Shown here in pieces: positions 1 to 8,677 of a stretch of 64,000 bases of DNA (its first letter is position 1; every line of letters starts with the position of its first letter). Origin of the DNA: Algicoccus sp048820935 (GTDB lineage Bacteria > Pseudomonadota > Gammaproteobacteria > Burkholderiales > Burkholderiaceae_B). The position numbers and the translations under genes are program-made. Location of the stretch: the NCBI RefSeq assembly GCF_048820935.1, contig NZ_JBMERD010000009.1:62001-126000 (forward strand), given 5' to 3'. The notes under the pieces were generated by a model. It was not told the DNA's origin. It was given only the letters and a program-made list of their open reading frames with translations, and did not search any database.

Positions 1-46
1 CCAGGGCATCCATCGCATACGGCAAAGGAGGAAGGGTATGAGCCAT
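1..46 (-). CDS. sodB: Superoxide dismutase (Fe/Mn type), 5' end only
   Basis: Only the first 15 codons lie inside the window, read on the minus strand from an ATG at 46. They translate to MAHTLPPLPYAMDAL, the characteristic opening of the Fe/Mn superoxide dismutase family (compare LPALPYAKDALAPHIS in E. coli SodB). The enzyme removes cytoplasmic superoxide. A sodB gene near exbB-exbD-lpxK fits gene order in Alcaligenaceae and Burkholderia. The catalytic and metal-binding parts are outside the window, so iron or manganese preference cannot be judged. The gene points away from the DnaA-box region and from exbB, so its promoter should lie in that non-coding stretch. Confidence 0.8.
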   Translation of the reverse strand, partial: MAHTLPPLPYAMDAL

Positions 47-475
47 AAATTAGATCCTCTCATAAAAAAGTAATGAAATAATCATCGCGCATGGGCGACG
101 TCCTACCCCTATTGTATCGAAGCGCAGCAACTGCGTCATGGGAAATCCGCTTTTATGTCAGAGTTGCCTATGCAAGTGTCACCCACAGAACACTTGATCT
201 AAAACAAATTTCACTAGGCATGCCCTCGAAAGGGATGAGCAATATAACGCAAATCGATGGTCAACTATCCACATGTGTGTGGACATCTGAAATTTAGTTA
301 TTTCCTCAAGAGAGTGTAGCTACAGTTCCAACAATTATTTAACAAACTACTTTAATAAAAATCAATAACAAATTGAAATATATTAACTATTAAACAAGAT
401 CACAGTAAAACTCAATTTTTGATCATTCCCTAAGCAATCTCAGCCCAACCATGCTAAATCAGTGGTTAACGATAC

Positions 476-517
476 TTACCCACTGACTTATCCACAGAAA
501 ATGTGGATAGTTCGAAT
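476..517. repeat. DnaA-box palindrome repeat, copy 1
   Basis: First of three near-identical units of about 40 bp. Each starts with TTACCCAC, then TTATCCACA (here 488-496), a 5-nt spacer (GAAAA) and the inverted box TGTGGATAG (502-510), followed by TTCGAAT. Two DnaA boxes facing each other across 5 bp form one imperfect palindrome. Confidence 0.8.
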
Positions 518-884
518 AGTGATAATCACAATCTGACAGCCAGAAACACTCAGACAATCAGTCCTGATGAATCGCTCACATACACCCATCCCATTTTTTA
601 ATTAACCGGCGCTACGATTCAGAGCAAGCGCGAGAGAACGGTATCCGTCAGGATTCGCTCATATGGATCCATTTGTCCTATTTCAAAATTTGCCTATCCA
701 CAGATTCTGATCACACTCATTTTGATGAATAAACTCACTTGGTGTTCGTCACACTGTCACTAATCAAAAACGGTAACGCTCTGAAATAAATTGCGATAGA
801 AATTCCGTTTCGTATTTCTGCTTATGAGTGATCAATTATTTAGCACTTAGGTGGCACTCTAGGGAAACCGCAGAAAAAGTCGAG

Positions 885-926
885 TTACCCACGGACTTAT
901 CCACAGATATTGTGGATAGTTCGAAT
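885..926. repeat. DnaA-box palindrome repeat, copy 2
   Basis: Second unit, 409 bp after copy 1. It has TTACCCACGG, box 897-905, spacer GATAT, inverted box 911-919 and TTCGAAT. Sequence between the copies is not similar, so only the palindromic unit has been conserved or duplicated. Confidence 0.8.
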
Positions 927-1298
927 TGCAAGACAAACCAACTTGGCGTGCAGAGCCAGGCACAATTAGCCCAAAAATGGGTTATCGAAAAACTCTATAA
1001 ACATATAAATTAATCTATGTTCCGTTGTGCAGACATTGATCAGAAATTTTGTGTTATATGCATTTTTTATGCAATCTTGAGATCAATCTATCCACAGAAA
1101 AAATACATAAAAATTCCGTCCTGTCAAATCGACATTTTGATTGTCACTTCCGTCATTTTGTCAAAGCAAAGCTATAAATAAATCTTGTAATCAATTGATA
1201 AATAACAACTTATCAAAAAACCACACAATTGATTTAAAAAACTGCTCATTTTTTTATCACTGAACCTCAACGCCATATAAACATGGAACATAGCAAAG

Positions 1299-1336
1299 TT
1301 ACCCACGGAGTTATCCACAGATATTGTGGATAGTTC
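1299..1336. repeat. DnaA-box palindrome repeat, copy 3
   Basis: Third unit, 414 bp after copy 2. It has TTACCCACGG, box 1311-1319, spacer GATAT (as in copy 2) and inverted box 1325-1333. It ends at TTC and lacks the GAAT of the other two copies. Confidence 0.8.
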
Positions 1337-1528
1337 TCAGCGTACAAACCGAAGGCAGTTTTATGACATTCCATACCGCAATCTACGGCCAATGTATGCT
1401 TTGTTTAAGTGATCCAAGCGCAATTGCGTACAATCGGTCAATCGCAAATTTTGTACAAATCCAAGTACAAACCAAAGCGCACACACAACGATTTGATTTT
1501 TAAATCTTTCTGCTACCGAGAGTTGATT

Positions 1529-2140
1529 TTGCAAACCTTGATTGCCGATGCAGGCTGGCCAATCTGGCCACTTTTATTGATTTCCGTGATTGCCCTCGCA
1601 ATCATCATCGAACGTATTTTGAGCCTACGCGAAGCTCGGGTCATCCCAGCCAGTCTGGTGCGTGACGTCAAACGCATGCTCAACGCCAACACACTCACCA
1701 CCGAAGATCTCGAGCGACTCACCACTTCTTGCACTGCAGGACCGATGGTGTCCGGTATTTTACGTAACCGCTCCCAAGATGCCGAGCGCATCCGCGAAGT
1801 CGCTCAAGAAAACGGCTCGGACATATCACTTGATTTGAATCGCTATTTGCCTTTACTAGGCACGATCGGAACTGTTGCCCCGCTCATGGGTTTATTTGGC
1901 ACGGTCGTTGGGATGATTGAAATCTTCGCCATCTTTGAACCGGGTGGTGCTGATCCTGGTTTATTGGCTCGCGGTATTTCAGTGGCGCTATACAACGCGG
2001 GCTTCGGGATTCTGATTGCAATTCCAGCCCTCATTGCACACCGCTTACTGCGCATGCGTGCCGATACTCTGCTGCACAAGATTGAACTGGTAGGGCGCGA
2101 TGTGATTGAGCTCATACGTACACCGAAAACCAATGCTTAG
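1529..2140 (+). CDS. exbB: MotA/TolQ/ExbB proton channel family protein
   Basis: Inner-membrane proton-channel subunit that works with ExbD to pass proton-motive-force energy to outer-membrane systems. The MotA_ExbB domain is clear: an N-terminal membrane segment after GWPIWPLLL, a cytoplasmic loop, then two C-terminal membrane helices around LGTIGTVAPLMGLFGTVVGM. The frame is open back to 1409, but the extra 40 residues are basic and unlike the family. I chose TTG at 1529 because GAGAG lies 6 nt upstream (1518-1522) and the resulting 203 residues match usual length. TTG at 1523 is an alternative. exbD follows after 29 bp, in one operon with it. Whether the pair serves TonB or Tol cannot be told from this sequence. 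Confidence 0.85.
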   Translation: MQTLIADAGWPIWPLLLISVIALAIIIERILSLREARVIPASLVRDVKRMLNANTLTTEDLERLTTSCTAGPMVSGILRNRSQDAERIREVAQENGSDISLDLNRYLPLLGTIGTVAPLMGLFGTVVGMIEIFAIFEPGGADPGLLARGISVALYNAGFGILIAIPALIAHRLLRMRADTLLHKIELVGRDVIELIRTPKTNA

Positions 2141-2169
2141 ATCCTACAAATACAAAATTTCAGACCACA

Positions 2170-2580
2170 ATGCGTATTCCTCGACACTTTGACAACGAAA
2201 CACCGGAGATCAATCTGATTCCGATGATTGACGTGTTGTTGGTGATCATTATCTTTTTAGCCGTTTCCACATCATTTTCTGTAGAACGCCAAGTTGAAGT
2301 CAACCTAGCTCAGGCACAGACTGAGCTGGAAATCCCTACCACTTTTGAACTCACCATCACAGCCGATGGACAGTACGCTGTACAGGACAAGCTACTGCCA
2401 CAAAACGATTTGGAAACACTGATGCAAACCCTGTCACGACTGCCGAATGTCGACACTGAAACAGTTCTCATCATTCGCGCCGATGCCAGCACAGCCCATC
2501 AAAACGTCGTTCAAGCGATGCAAGCAGCTCGCCAAGCTGGCATTGGGCGCGTTAGCTTTGCTGCGCGCAACGCGCCCTAA
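2170..2580 (+). CDS. exbD: ExbD/TolR family biopolymer transport protein
   Basis: Partner of ExbB in a proton-driven energising complex of the inner membrane. The 136-residue protein has a short cytoplasmic N-terminus, a single membrane helix at about residues 15-36 (INLIPMIDVLLVIIIFLAV) carrying the conserved proton-binding aspartate (Asp21), and a periplasmic domain. Length is typical. It follows exbB closely and is followed by lpxK after 26 bp, an order common in Alcaligenaceae. Family assignment is firm; the specific partner (TonB or Tol/Pal) is unknown. Confidence 0.88.
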   Translation: MRIPRHFDNETPEINLIPMIDVLLVIIIFLAVSTSFSVERQVEVNLAQAQTELEIPTTFELTITADGQYAVQDKLLPQNDLETLMQTLSRLPNVDTETVLIIRADASTAHQNVVQAMQAARQAGIGRVSFAARNAP

Positions 2581-2606
2581 TTCACCCAAAAGGATAAAGG
2601 GACAGC

Positions 2607-3734
2607 ATGCGAGCACCTTGGATACACGAACAGTGGCAAAAATCGGGATGGTGGTCTATTTTGGCTCGACCACTCAGTGCACTCTACGGGTTGGGTTTGC
2701 ACGTCTCACGCCATCAAGGGCTCCAAAAAAAACAGCGCACCCAAAAGCCGATAACTCCTGTCATTGTGGTTGGCAATCTGTATGTCGGTGGCACGGGTAA
2801 AACGCCTGTGATATTGCGATGCATTGAAGCACTGCGTGCCCGAGGCTGGAACCCTGGTCTAGTCAGTCGTGGTTATGGCACCAAATCATCTAAAACGCCT
2901 GCAGTTGGTCGTGGACAACTTAGCGCCGACCAATTTGGTGATGAGCCCGCCATGATTGCACAAAAAACAGATATTGCAGTGGCGGTATTTTCTGATCGCC
3001 ACCAAGCTGTTTTGGCACTGCAATCATTTGACCCATCGATCAATGTCATTCTGAGTGATGATGGCTTACAGCATTGGCCCATGCATCGGGACATCGAAAT
3101 CCTTGTGGAAGACAATCGGGGAATCGGCAACGGCCTACTCTTGCCGGCAGGGCCTTTGCGCGAACCAGCACAGCGTCGAGAGCAAGTGGATGCCATCACA
3201 AAACGCATCACCGACGCAAAGCCCAAACCAACCCGAGTCGAGCAGCTACAAGTCTTTTGTGAATTTCGTCTTGAGATCTGTACATTGCGACATTTACAAA
3301 CAGGCGAAATCATCACGCCGGACTCGTTTCAAGCATGGCGCCAATCTCAAGCCAGTTTGCTCGCGTTAGCCGGCATTGGCGTGCCTGAGCGTTTTTTTGC
3401 GCAATTACGAACCTTAGGACTTCATCCGGACAGAACAGAAGGCCTGGCTGATCACGCCGATCTGTCTCAGACTTGGCTCTCTGAGCAGCCAGAAAGCACT
3501 ATACTGTTAACCGAAAAAGACGCTGTCCGGCTAGGCACTCTACCTTGGTCACAAACGCACCTTAAGCGCGTTAGGCAAGACGAGTCTGATAACCCCGATC
3601 TGCTCAGTACGCACGCCCAACTCTGCCAAGACGCACGTGTATGGGTCGCTGTCGCGGACACTCAATGGGGTGACGACGTTTTATTTGACTGGCTAGATGC
3701 ACGATTGCACGATATTCGTGCGCAGCGGCAGTAA
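2607..3734 (+). CDS. lpxK: Tetraacyldisaccharide 4'-kinase (lipid A synthesis)
   Basis: Phosphorylates the 4' position of the lipid A disaccharide precursor at the inner membrane, using ATP. The protein has 375 residues. It shows the LpxK P-loop GNLYVGGTGKT at about residues 56-66, preceded by a membrane-associated N-terminus with the RPLSALYGLG stretch, and the family motifs SRGYGTK, FGDEPAMIA and LSDDGLQH. A good ribosome site (AAAGGATAAAGG) precedes the ATG. It lies between exbD and the Trm112 gene, and kdsB is two genes on, so this is an envelope (lipid A and Kdo) operon. Confidence 0.93.
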   Translation: MRAPWIHEQWQKSGWWSILARPLSALYGLGLHVSRHQGLQKKQRTQKPITPVIVVGNLYVGGTGKTPVILRCIEALRARGWNPGLVSRGYGTKSSKTPAVGRGQLSADQFGDEPAMIAQKTDIAVAVFSDRHQAVLALQSFDPSINVILSDDGLQHWPMHRDIEILVEDNRGIGNGLLLPAGPLREPAQRREQVDAITKRITDAKPKPTRVEQLQVFCEFRLEICTLRHLQTGEIITPDSFQAWRQSQASLLALAGIGVPERFFAQLRTLGLHPDRTEGLADHADLSQTWLSEQPESTILLTEKDAVRLGTLPWSQTHLKRVRQDESDNPDLLSTHAQLCQDARVWVAVADTQWGDDVLFDWLDARLHDIRAQRQ

Positions 3735-3807
3735 ACTCGCCTGCGTTTGCCCAGACATCATCACATCACATCGGTCGCCATACCGGTTGATCACAACAGG
3801 AATCAAC

Positions 3808-3996
3808 ATGGATCACAAGTTACTTGAAATTCTGGTTTGCCCCGTTTGTAAAGGACGCTTGCAATGGAATGCGGCGCGCACTGGTTTAGTGTGCCGTGGC
3901 GACAAACTGGTCTTTCCCGTCAAAGATGGTATTCCAGTCATGCTGGCCGACAAAGCCCTGCCCTTAGACGAAGAGTCAACCAGCGCCCAGCCATGA
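3808..3996 (+). CDS. Trm112 family protein (small zinc-ribbon-like)
   Basis: A 62-residue protein of the Trm112/YcaR family. It carries the pattern CPVCKGRL with Cys11 and Cys14, a third cysteine at 29 (LVCRG), and the family signature FPVKDGIPVML. In bacteria these small proteins are usually found between lpxK and kdsB, as here; their exact job is unclear, though Trm112 in eukaryotes and archaea activates methyltransferases. The ATG at 3808 follows a CAGGAA ribosome site; the frame is open upstream but without family similarity. The stop overlaps the kdsB start (ATGA at 3993-3996), which suggests translational coupling. Confidence 0.88.
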   Translation: MDHKLLEILVCPVCKGRLQWNAARTGLVCRGDKLVFPVKDGIPVMLADKALPLDEESTSAQP

Positions 3997-4727
3997 GCAC
4001 ACCCTTTCATGTCGTGATTCCAGCGCGCTGGCATTCCACCCGTTTGCCCGAGAAGATGCTGGCAGATCTGGGTGGCATTCCTTTGGTCGTGCGTACCGCG
4101 CAGCAAGCCCTGCAAAGCCAGGCAAAATCAGTCACCGTGGCGACCGACGATGAACGTATTTTGCAAGCCGTACAAAGCTTTGGTTTGTCAGCCATCCTGA
4201 CTGACCGTGATCACACCAGTGGAACCGACCGATTGGCACAAGCGGCACGCTTATTAGCATTGCCTGACGATTGTCTGATCGTGAATGTACAAGGCGACGA
4301 ACCGCGTATTGCACCTGCACTCATCGATCAAGTTGCTCAAGCCTTAGCCGAAGACACTGAATCACACATGTCGACCTGCGCCAAAGTACTAACCGATGAA
4401 ACCCAGCGACTCAATCCCAATGTTGTCAAAGTGGTCTGTGACCGACACAATCGTGCCCTGTATTTCTCTAGAGCGGCGATTCCCCACATTCGAGAAAACG
4501 CCCTAGCCCCGTGTTTACACCATATCGGCTTATATGCGTATCGAAACGCTTTTTTACAGGTCTTCTCCAGATTAGAGCCTGGCTTATTGGAACAAACGGA
4601 ATCTCTAGAACAGTTGCGTGTACTAGAAAACGGGTACCGAATTCATGTCGCCATCACGACACTTCCCCACGAAGCAGGGGTTGATACCCATGAAGATTTA
4701 GAACGAATCCGTCGGCAATATACGTGA
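3993..4727 (+). CDS. kdsB: 3-deoxy-manno-octulosonate cytidylyltransferase
   Basis: Activates Kdo as CMP-Kdo for the inner core of lipopolysaccharide. The 244-residue protein begins FHVVIPARWHSTRLPEKML, the nucleotidyltransferase signature of KdsB, and contains the VQGDEPRI metal and nucleotide motif and the later SRAAIPHIR and HIGLYAYR motifs. I chose the ATG at 3993, which overlaps the Trm112 stop codon, over upstream in-frame starts that would add an unrelated extension. It belongs to the lpxK-Trm112-kdsB operon. Confidence 0.93.
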   Translation: MSTPFHVVIPARWHSTRLPEKMLADLGGIPLVVRTAQQALQSQAKSVTVATDDERILQAVQSFGLSAILTDRDHTSGTDRLAQAARLLALPDDCLIVNVQGDEPRIAPALIDQVAQALAEDTESHMSTCAKVLTDETQRLNPNVVKVVCDRHNRALYFSRAAIPHIRENALAPCLHHIGLYAYRNAFLQVFSRLEPGLLEQTESLEQLRVLENGYRIHVAITTLPHEAGVDTHEDLERIRRQYT

Positions 4728-4862
4728 ACTGCACCCATCAAATTTGAACATCAAGTACTATTAACCAATTTAGGTCATGCAACAGAACAGTCACACTTAT
4801 TAAGATCACTTAAATTCTTTCGTGACAAGACACATGACGCAACATCAAGACAGGAGCAACCT

Positions 4863-5513
4863 ATGCGTCTCATATTACTTGGCCCTCCAGGGGCAGGCAA
4901 AGGCACACAAGCCACCTTTCTCACAAAACATTTCAACATCCCGCAAATTGCCACGGGTGATATGTTGCGAGCAGCTGTTAAAGCCGGCACGCCGTTGGGC
5001 CTGGAAGCCAAAAAAGTGATGGACGCGGGTGCCTTGGTTTCAGATGACATCATCATTGGTCTGGTCAAAGATCGTCTCAAAGAAGACGATTGCAAAACAG
5101 GCTACTTGTTTGATGGTTTCCCACGCACAATTCCTCAGGCACAAGCCCTGATCGACGCATCCGTTGGTTTAGACTTTGTCGTGGAAATCGAAGTTCCTAA
5201 TGAAGACATTATCGAGCGCATGAGCGGTCGTCGCGTGCATTTATCCAGTGGTCGCACCTATCACGATCGTTTCAATCCACCCCAAAAACCTGGTTTGGAT
5301 GATGTCACGGGCGAACCTTTGGTTCAACGTGATGACGACAAAGAAGAAACCGTGCGCCATCGTCTCAATGTCTACGTTGAACAAACACGCCCATTGGTCG
5401 ATTTCTACGCCAAACTGGCTCAAACCCAAGCAGATGCCCCGCGCTACAGAAAAATCAGCGGTGTAGGTTCCATGGAAGAAGTCCATCAGCGTTTGCTGCA
5501 AGCATTGGCGTAA
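4863..5513 (+). CDS. adk: Adenylate kinase
   Basis: Interconverts AMP, ATP and ADP in the cytoplasm. The 216-residue protein has the P-loop GPPGAGKGTQ at residues 7-16, the AMP-binding region TGDMLRAAV, the signature LFDGFPRT at about residues 81-88, and a long LID domain (GRRVHLSSGRTYHDRFNPP) without the four zinc cysteines, as in most Gram-negative enzymes. The ribosome site GACAGGAG lies just before the ATG. Its place after kdsB and before a short-chain dehydrogenase is the usual order in Bordetella-like genomes. Confidence 0.96.
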   Translation: MRLILLGPPGAGKGTQATFLTKHFNIPQIATGDMLRAAVKAGTPLGLEAKKVMDAGALVSDDIIIGLVKDRLKEDDCKTGYLFDGFPRTIPQAQALIDASVGLDFVVEIEVPNEDIIERMSGRRVHLSSGRTYHDRFNPPQKPGLDDVTGEPLVQRDDDKEETVRHRLNVYVEQTRPLVDFYAKLAQTQADAPRYRKISGVGSMEEVHQRLLQALA

Positions 5514-5553
5514 ATCCCTATTCATTCATTGATTTAACAAGGAATGTTTCACG

Positions 5554-6312
5554 ATGCAAATCAAAGATAAAGTTTTTATTGTGACTGGCGCAGCTTCTGG
5601 CTTGGGCGCTGGAACAACTGAAATGCTGGTCAAAGAAGGCGCCAAAGTGCTCATGGCTGACGTTCAAGACGAACTAGGTCAGGCACTGGCCGCTAAACTC
5701 GGTCAAGTCTATGTGCATTGCGATGTCACGCAAGAAAGTGATGCCGCCAACGCTGTGGCCGAAGCTGAGAAACTGGGCCAAGTGTTTGGTCTCATTAACT
5801 GCGCTGGAATTGCACCGGCTGCCAAAATTGTGGGTCGCAACGGCGCCCATGCTCTGGACCTCTTCCAAAAAGTGATCGCAGTCAACACAATTGGCTCATT
5901 TAACATGATGCGACTGACCGCTGAACTCATGCAGCGCAACGAACCTCTGGAAACGGGTGAGCGCGGTGTGATGATTAACACCGCTTCTGTGGCTGCTTAT
6001 GACGGTCAAATTGGTCAAGCCGCTTATGCCGCTTCCAAAGCTGCTGTTGTCGGCATGACATTACCGATCGCTCGCGATCTGGCACCTGTCGGCATTCGTT
6101 GCATGACCATCGCACCAGGTATTTTTGGGACCCCGATGATTTTTGGAATGCCACAAAACGTTCAGGACTCACTAGCCGCCAGCATCCCCTTCCCATCTCG
6201 TCTGGGTCGGCCAGAGGACTATGCCAAACTGGTTCATCAAATCATCACCAATGACATGCTCAACGGTGAAACGATTCGTCTAGATGGCGCAATCCGCATG
6301 CCACCTAAATGA
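5554..6312 (+). CDS. SDR family 3-hydroxyacyl-CoA dehydrogenase-like oxidoreductase
   Basis: A 252-residue short-chain dehydrogenase. The NAD-binding motif TGAASGLG is at residues 11-18, and the catalytic residues are Ser145, Tyr158 and Lys162 (YAASK). The NxAG motif reads NCAG. The overall sequence, including IAPGIFGTPMIFGMPQ, is like the HSD17B10 type (3-hydroxy-2-methylbutyryl-CoA dehydrogenase) that sits after adk in Alcaligenaceae, so a role in branched or short acyl-CoA oxidation is likely but inferred. The final codons overlap the murJ start (ATGA at 6309-6312). Confidence 0.85.
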   Translation: MQIKDKVFIVTGAASGLGAGTTEMLVKEGAKVLMADVQDELGQALAAKLGQVYVHCDVTQESDAANAVAEAEKLGQVFGLINCAGIAPAAKIVGRNGAHALDLFQKVIAVNTIGSFNMMRLTAELMQRNEPLETGERGVMINTASVAAYDGQIGQAAYAASKAAVVGMTLPIARDLAPVGIRCMTIAPGIFGTPMIFGMPQNVQDSLAASIPFPSRLGRPEDYAKLVHQIITNDMLNGETIRLDGAIRMPPK

Positions 6313-7895
6313 GTTTATTACGTGCGGCCGCGACAGTCAGTAGCCTGACGCTGCTGTCGCGATTTACCGGTCTGGCACGTGACATTGTCATTGCCAGACT
6401 GTTTGGTGCAAGCGGACTCACCGACGCATTTTGGGTCGCATTCCGCATTCCAAACCTGATGCGACGCCTATTCGCTGAAGGCGCTTTTTCACAGGCTTTT
6501 ATTCCGATTCTTGGCGAAGTACGACAAACCCATCCCGATCATGAAGGGGTACAGCAATTTGTCGACCGTGTCGCCAAAATCTTATTCACCACCCTAACTT
6601 TAGTGACTTTGCTCGGTATCATTGCCGCGCCTTTGGTTGTCATGGCCATGGCCAGTGGCATGATGGGTGAAGCACGTCAAGACGCCTTTGAAGCAGCGAC
6701 GTGGATGACACGGCTGATGTTCCCTTACATCATCTGTATGTCTCTCGTGGCCTTTGCCTCTGGCATCCTTAACACTTATAAACGCTTTGCGGTGCCTGCG
6801 TTCACACCCGTTTTACTGAATCTCAGCATGATTGGTGCGAGTTTTTTACTAGTACCCCATCTGTCGCAACCCATCTATGCGCTCGCAATCGGCGTCATGA
6901 TCGGTGGTCTGGCTCAACTCGGTGTGCAATGGTGGGCTCTGTCACATTTGAAGCTACGTCCGCGGTTGGCTCGCACATCCCTACGTGAGTCTTGGAATGA
7001 CAGCATGGTCCGGCGTGTCATCCGACAGATGATTCCCGCCACAATTGGCGTTTCAGTCGCACAAATTTCATTGCTCATCAACACCAACATCGCCACTTGG
7101 CTCACACCGGGCAGTGTCACTTGGTTGTCCTTTGCCGACCGATTGATGGAGTTTCCCACCGCTTTAATTGGAGTGGCGCTCGGAACCGTTTTACTTCCCA
7201 CTTTGTCACGAGCCAATGCCAGTCAAGACGATCAGCATTACAGCGCTCTTTTGGACTGGGGCTTACGTTTAGTCTTTTTGCTGGGTTTACCCGCCGCCCT
7301 TTGCATGATTTTGCTCGCAGACGGCATGGTGGCAACTCTCTTTCAGTACGGTGCATTTACGGCACGTGATGTCGCGCAAACGCAAACTGCGGTCATGGCG
7401 TATTCGGCTGGGCTAATTGGTTTATTACTCGTAAAGATTCTGGCGCCTGGCTTTTATGGTCGTCAAGATATCCGAACACCCGTCAAAATTGCCATTGGCG
7501 TGCTCGTCATCACGCAATTATTTAACGTCGTGCTCGTCCCTTGGCTAGATCATGCTGGTTTGGCTTTAGCCATTGGTCTTGGTGCTTGCACAAATGCTTT
7601 AGCACTCTTCATTGGCTTAAGAAAACGGGGAATTTACCGACCAAGTCAAGGGTGGTTGCTCTTTCTACTGCGACAGATCTTCGCATTAATCGTCATGGGC
7701 TGGATACTTCAGCTGGTCGGCGCACAAGTTGACTGGACCAGTGACACGATTTCAGTTTGGATGCGTGCCGCATGGTTGATGTTGACACTCTCTTCAGGCG
7801 GCCTAGCCTATTTGATTATCCTATTTGCACTGGGTGTACGGCCTAAAGATTTTTATCGTCAACCTCAAGCCAATAAAACCGCGCAAACGACTTAA
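6309..7895 (+). CDS. murJ: Lipid II flippase MurJ (MviN family)
   Basis: Moves lipid II across the inner membrane during peptidoglycan synthesis. The 528-residue protein is almost wholly membrane helices, consistent with the 14-helix MOP fold. It opens with the MurJ hallmark SLLRAAATVSSLTLLSRFTG followed by ARDIVIARLFGASGLTDAF, and has FAEGAFSQAFIP in the first loop. The start overlaps the preceding dehydrogenase stop by 4 nt. rpsT follows on the same strand after about 290 bp, a conserved neighbour in Burkholderiales. Confidence 0.94.
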   Translation: MSLLRAAATVSSLTLLSRFTGLARDIVIARLFGASGLTDAFWVAFRIPNLMRRLFAEGAFSQAFIPILGEVRQTHPDHEGVQQFVDRVAKILFTTLTLVTLLGIIAAPLVVMAMASGMMGEARQDAFEAATWMTRLMFPYIICMSLVAFASGILNTYKRFAVPAFTPVLLNLSMIGASFLLVPHLSQPIYALAIGVMIGGLAQLGVQWWALSHLKLRPRLARTSLRESWNDSMVRRVIRQMIPATIGVSVAQISLLINTNIATWLTPGSVTWLSFADRLMEFPTALIGVALGTVLLPTLSRANASQDDQHYSALLDWGLRLVFLLGLPAALCMILLADGMVATLFQYGAFTARDVAQTQTAVMAYSAGLIGLLLVKILAPGFYGRQDIRTPVKIAIGVLVITQLFNVVLVPWLDHAGLALAIGLGACTNALALFIGLRKRGIYRPSQGWLLFLLRQIFALIVMGWILQLVGAQVDWTSDTISVWMRAAWLMLTLSSGGLAYLIILFALGVRPKDFYRQPQANKTAQTT

Positions 7896-8187
7896 TCCAT
7901 CCTGGCGAATCATCTCATACATACCTTGTCACTGTGTCGAATGTGCAAAAGGTGTAAAAATTTGGTTTGTCGTGCTAAAATGCTGAATTGACTAAAACTT
8001 GGAGTCATTCGTTTGTTGCAGAGTGGTGTCTTCGTTCACACCAACAACCCCCTGCAAAAAAGCCGATTCAATCGCACGAACAACTTCAGACCCAATGCAT
8101 ACATATTGTGATTCGGTGATCAGGTTCTTATTGACAGATCTCCGGTACAAGATTTAATTTTCTAGAGACTTTTAGGTAAAGAAAAAG

Positions 8188-8460
8188 ATGGCCAATTCCC
8201 CACAAGCACGCAAACGCGCTCGTCAAAACGTTGCCAGCCGCGCACATAACGGCAGCATGCGCTCCATGATGCGCACATACATCAAACGCACAATCGCCGC
8301 TATCAATGCAGGCGATCAAGCTGCTGCAATGGAATCGCTGCGCAAAACCACTAGTGTGATTGATCGCGTGGCCGACAAAAAAATCATTCATAAAAACAAG
8401 GCTGCTCGTCATAAGAGCCGTCTGAACGCAGCTGTCAAAGCTATGGGCCAAGCCGCCTAA
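8188..8460 (+). CDS. rpsT: 30S ribosomal protein S20
   Basis: Binds 16S rRNA during small-subunit assembly. The 90-residue protein is typical S20: it begins MANSPQARKRARQ, is rich in Lys, Arg and Ala, and contains RSMMRTYIKR and the C-terminal KAARHKSRLNAAVKAM. The length is slightly above the E. coli protein (87). A hairpin at 8535-8565 follows as its likely terminator. The 290 bp upstream, after murJ, should hold its own promoter. Confidence 0.96.
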   Translation: MANSPQARKRARQNVASRAHNGSMRSMMRTYIKRTIAAINAGDQAAAMESLRKTTSVIDRVADKKIIHKNKAARHKSRLNAAVKAMGQAA

Positions 8461-8534
8461 GCTTTGCAATAGACATTCGTTGAGTTTAAAAACAAACTAA
8501 ACGTTTTTCTAAACTGGCTGCAAGAAGTCGATGA

Positions 8535-8565
8535 GGTGTGCTGACATTCGTCACCACACCTTTTC
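8535..8565 (+). terminator. Rho-independent terminator after rpsT
   Basis: GGTGTGCTGAC (8536-8546) and GTCACCACACC (8550-8560) form a stem with one mismatch, followed by TTTTC. It lies 75 bp after the rpsT stop. Confidence 0.6.
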
Positions 8566-8677
8566 TTGTTGATAAAAAAACCTTAAACCAAAAGCCCAAA
8601 CGTTTTTTTGCATTTATCTTTTGCTTTTGTCTTTTGCTTTATAGGCAACCTCACCAACATTCAATTGACGCACACGC

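Larger units (their letters stand above)
47..1528. other. Long AT-rich non-coding region with DnaA-box clusters
   Basis: About 1.48 kb separates sodB from exbB and holds no convincing gene. It is AT-rich, especially about 300-420 and 1140-1260, and contains many copies of TTATCCACA or CTATCCACA in both orientations. Perfect TTATCCACA: 488-496, 897-905, 1311-1319. CTATCCACA or its reverse complement: 265-273, 502-510, 694-702, 911-919, 1088-1096, 1325-1333. TTATCCACA is the consensus strong DnaA box. Ten or so boxes in a non-coding AT-rich stretch is the usual look of a replication origin, but dnaA, dnaN and rpmH are not visible here. Confidence 0.75.

Noticed and set aside
91..297. Open frame of 68 codons in the DnaA-box region
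   Set aside because: No ribosome site, mixed composition, crosses a DnaA box; no recognisable similarity.
828..1013. Open frame of 61 codons spanning repeat copy 2
   Set aside because: Its sequence is set by the DnaA-box palindrome; no ribosome site.
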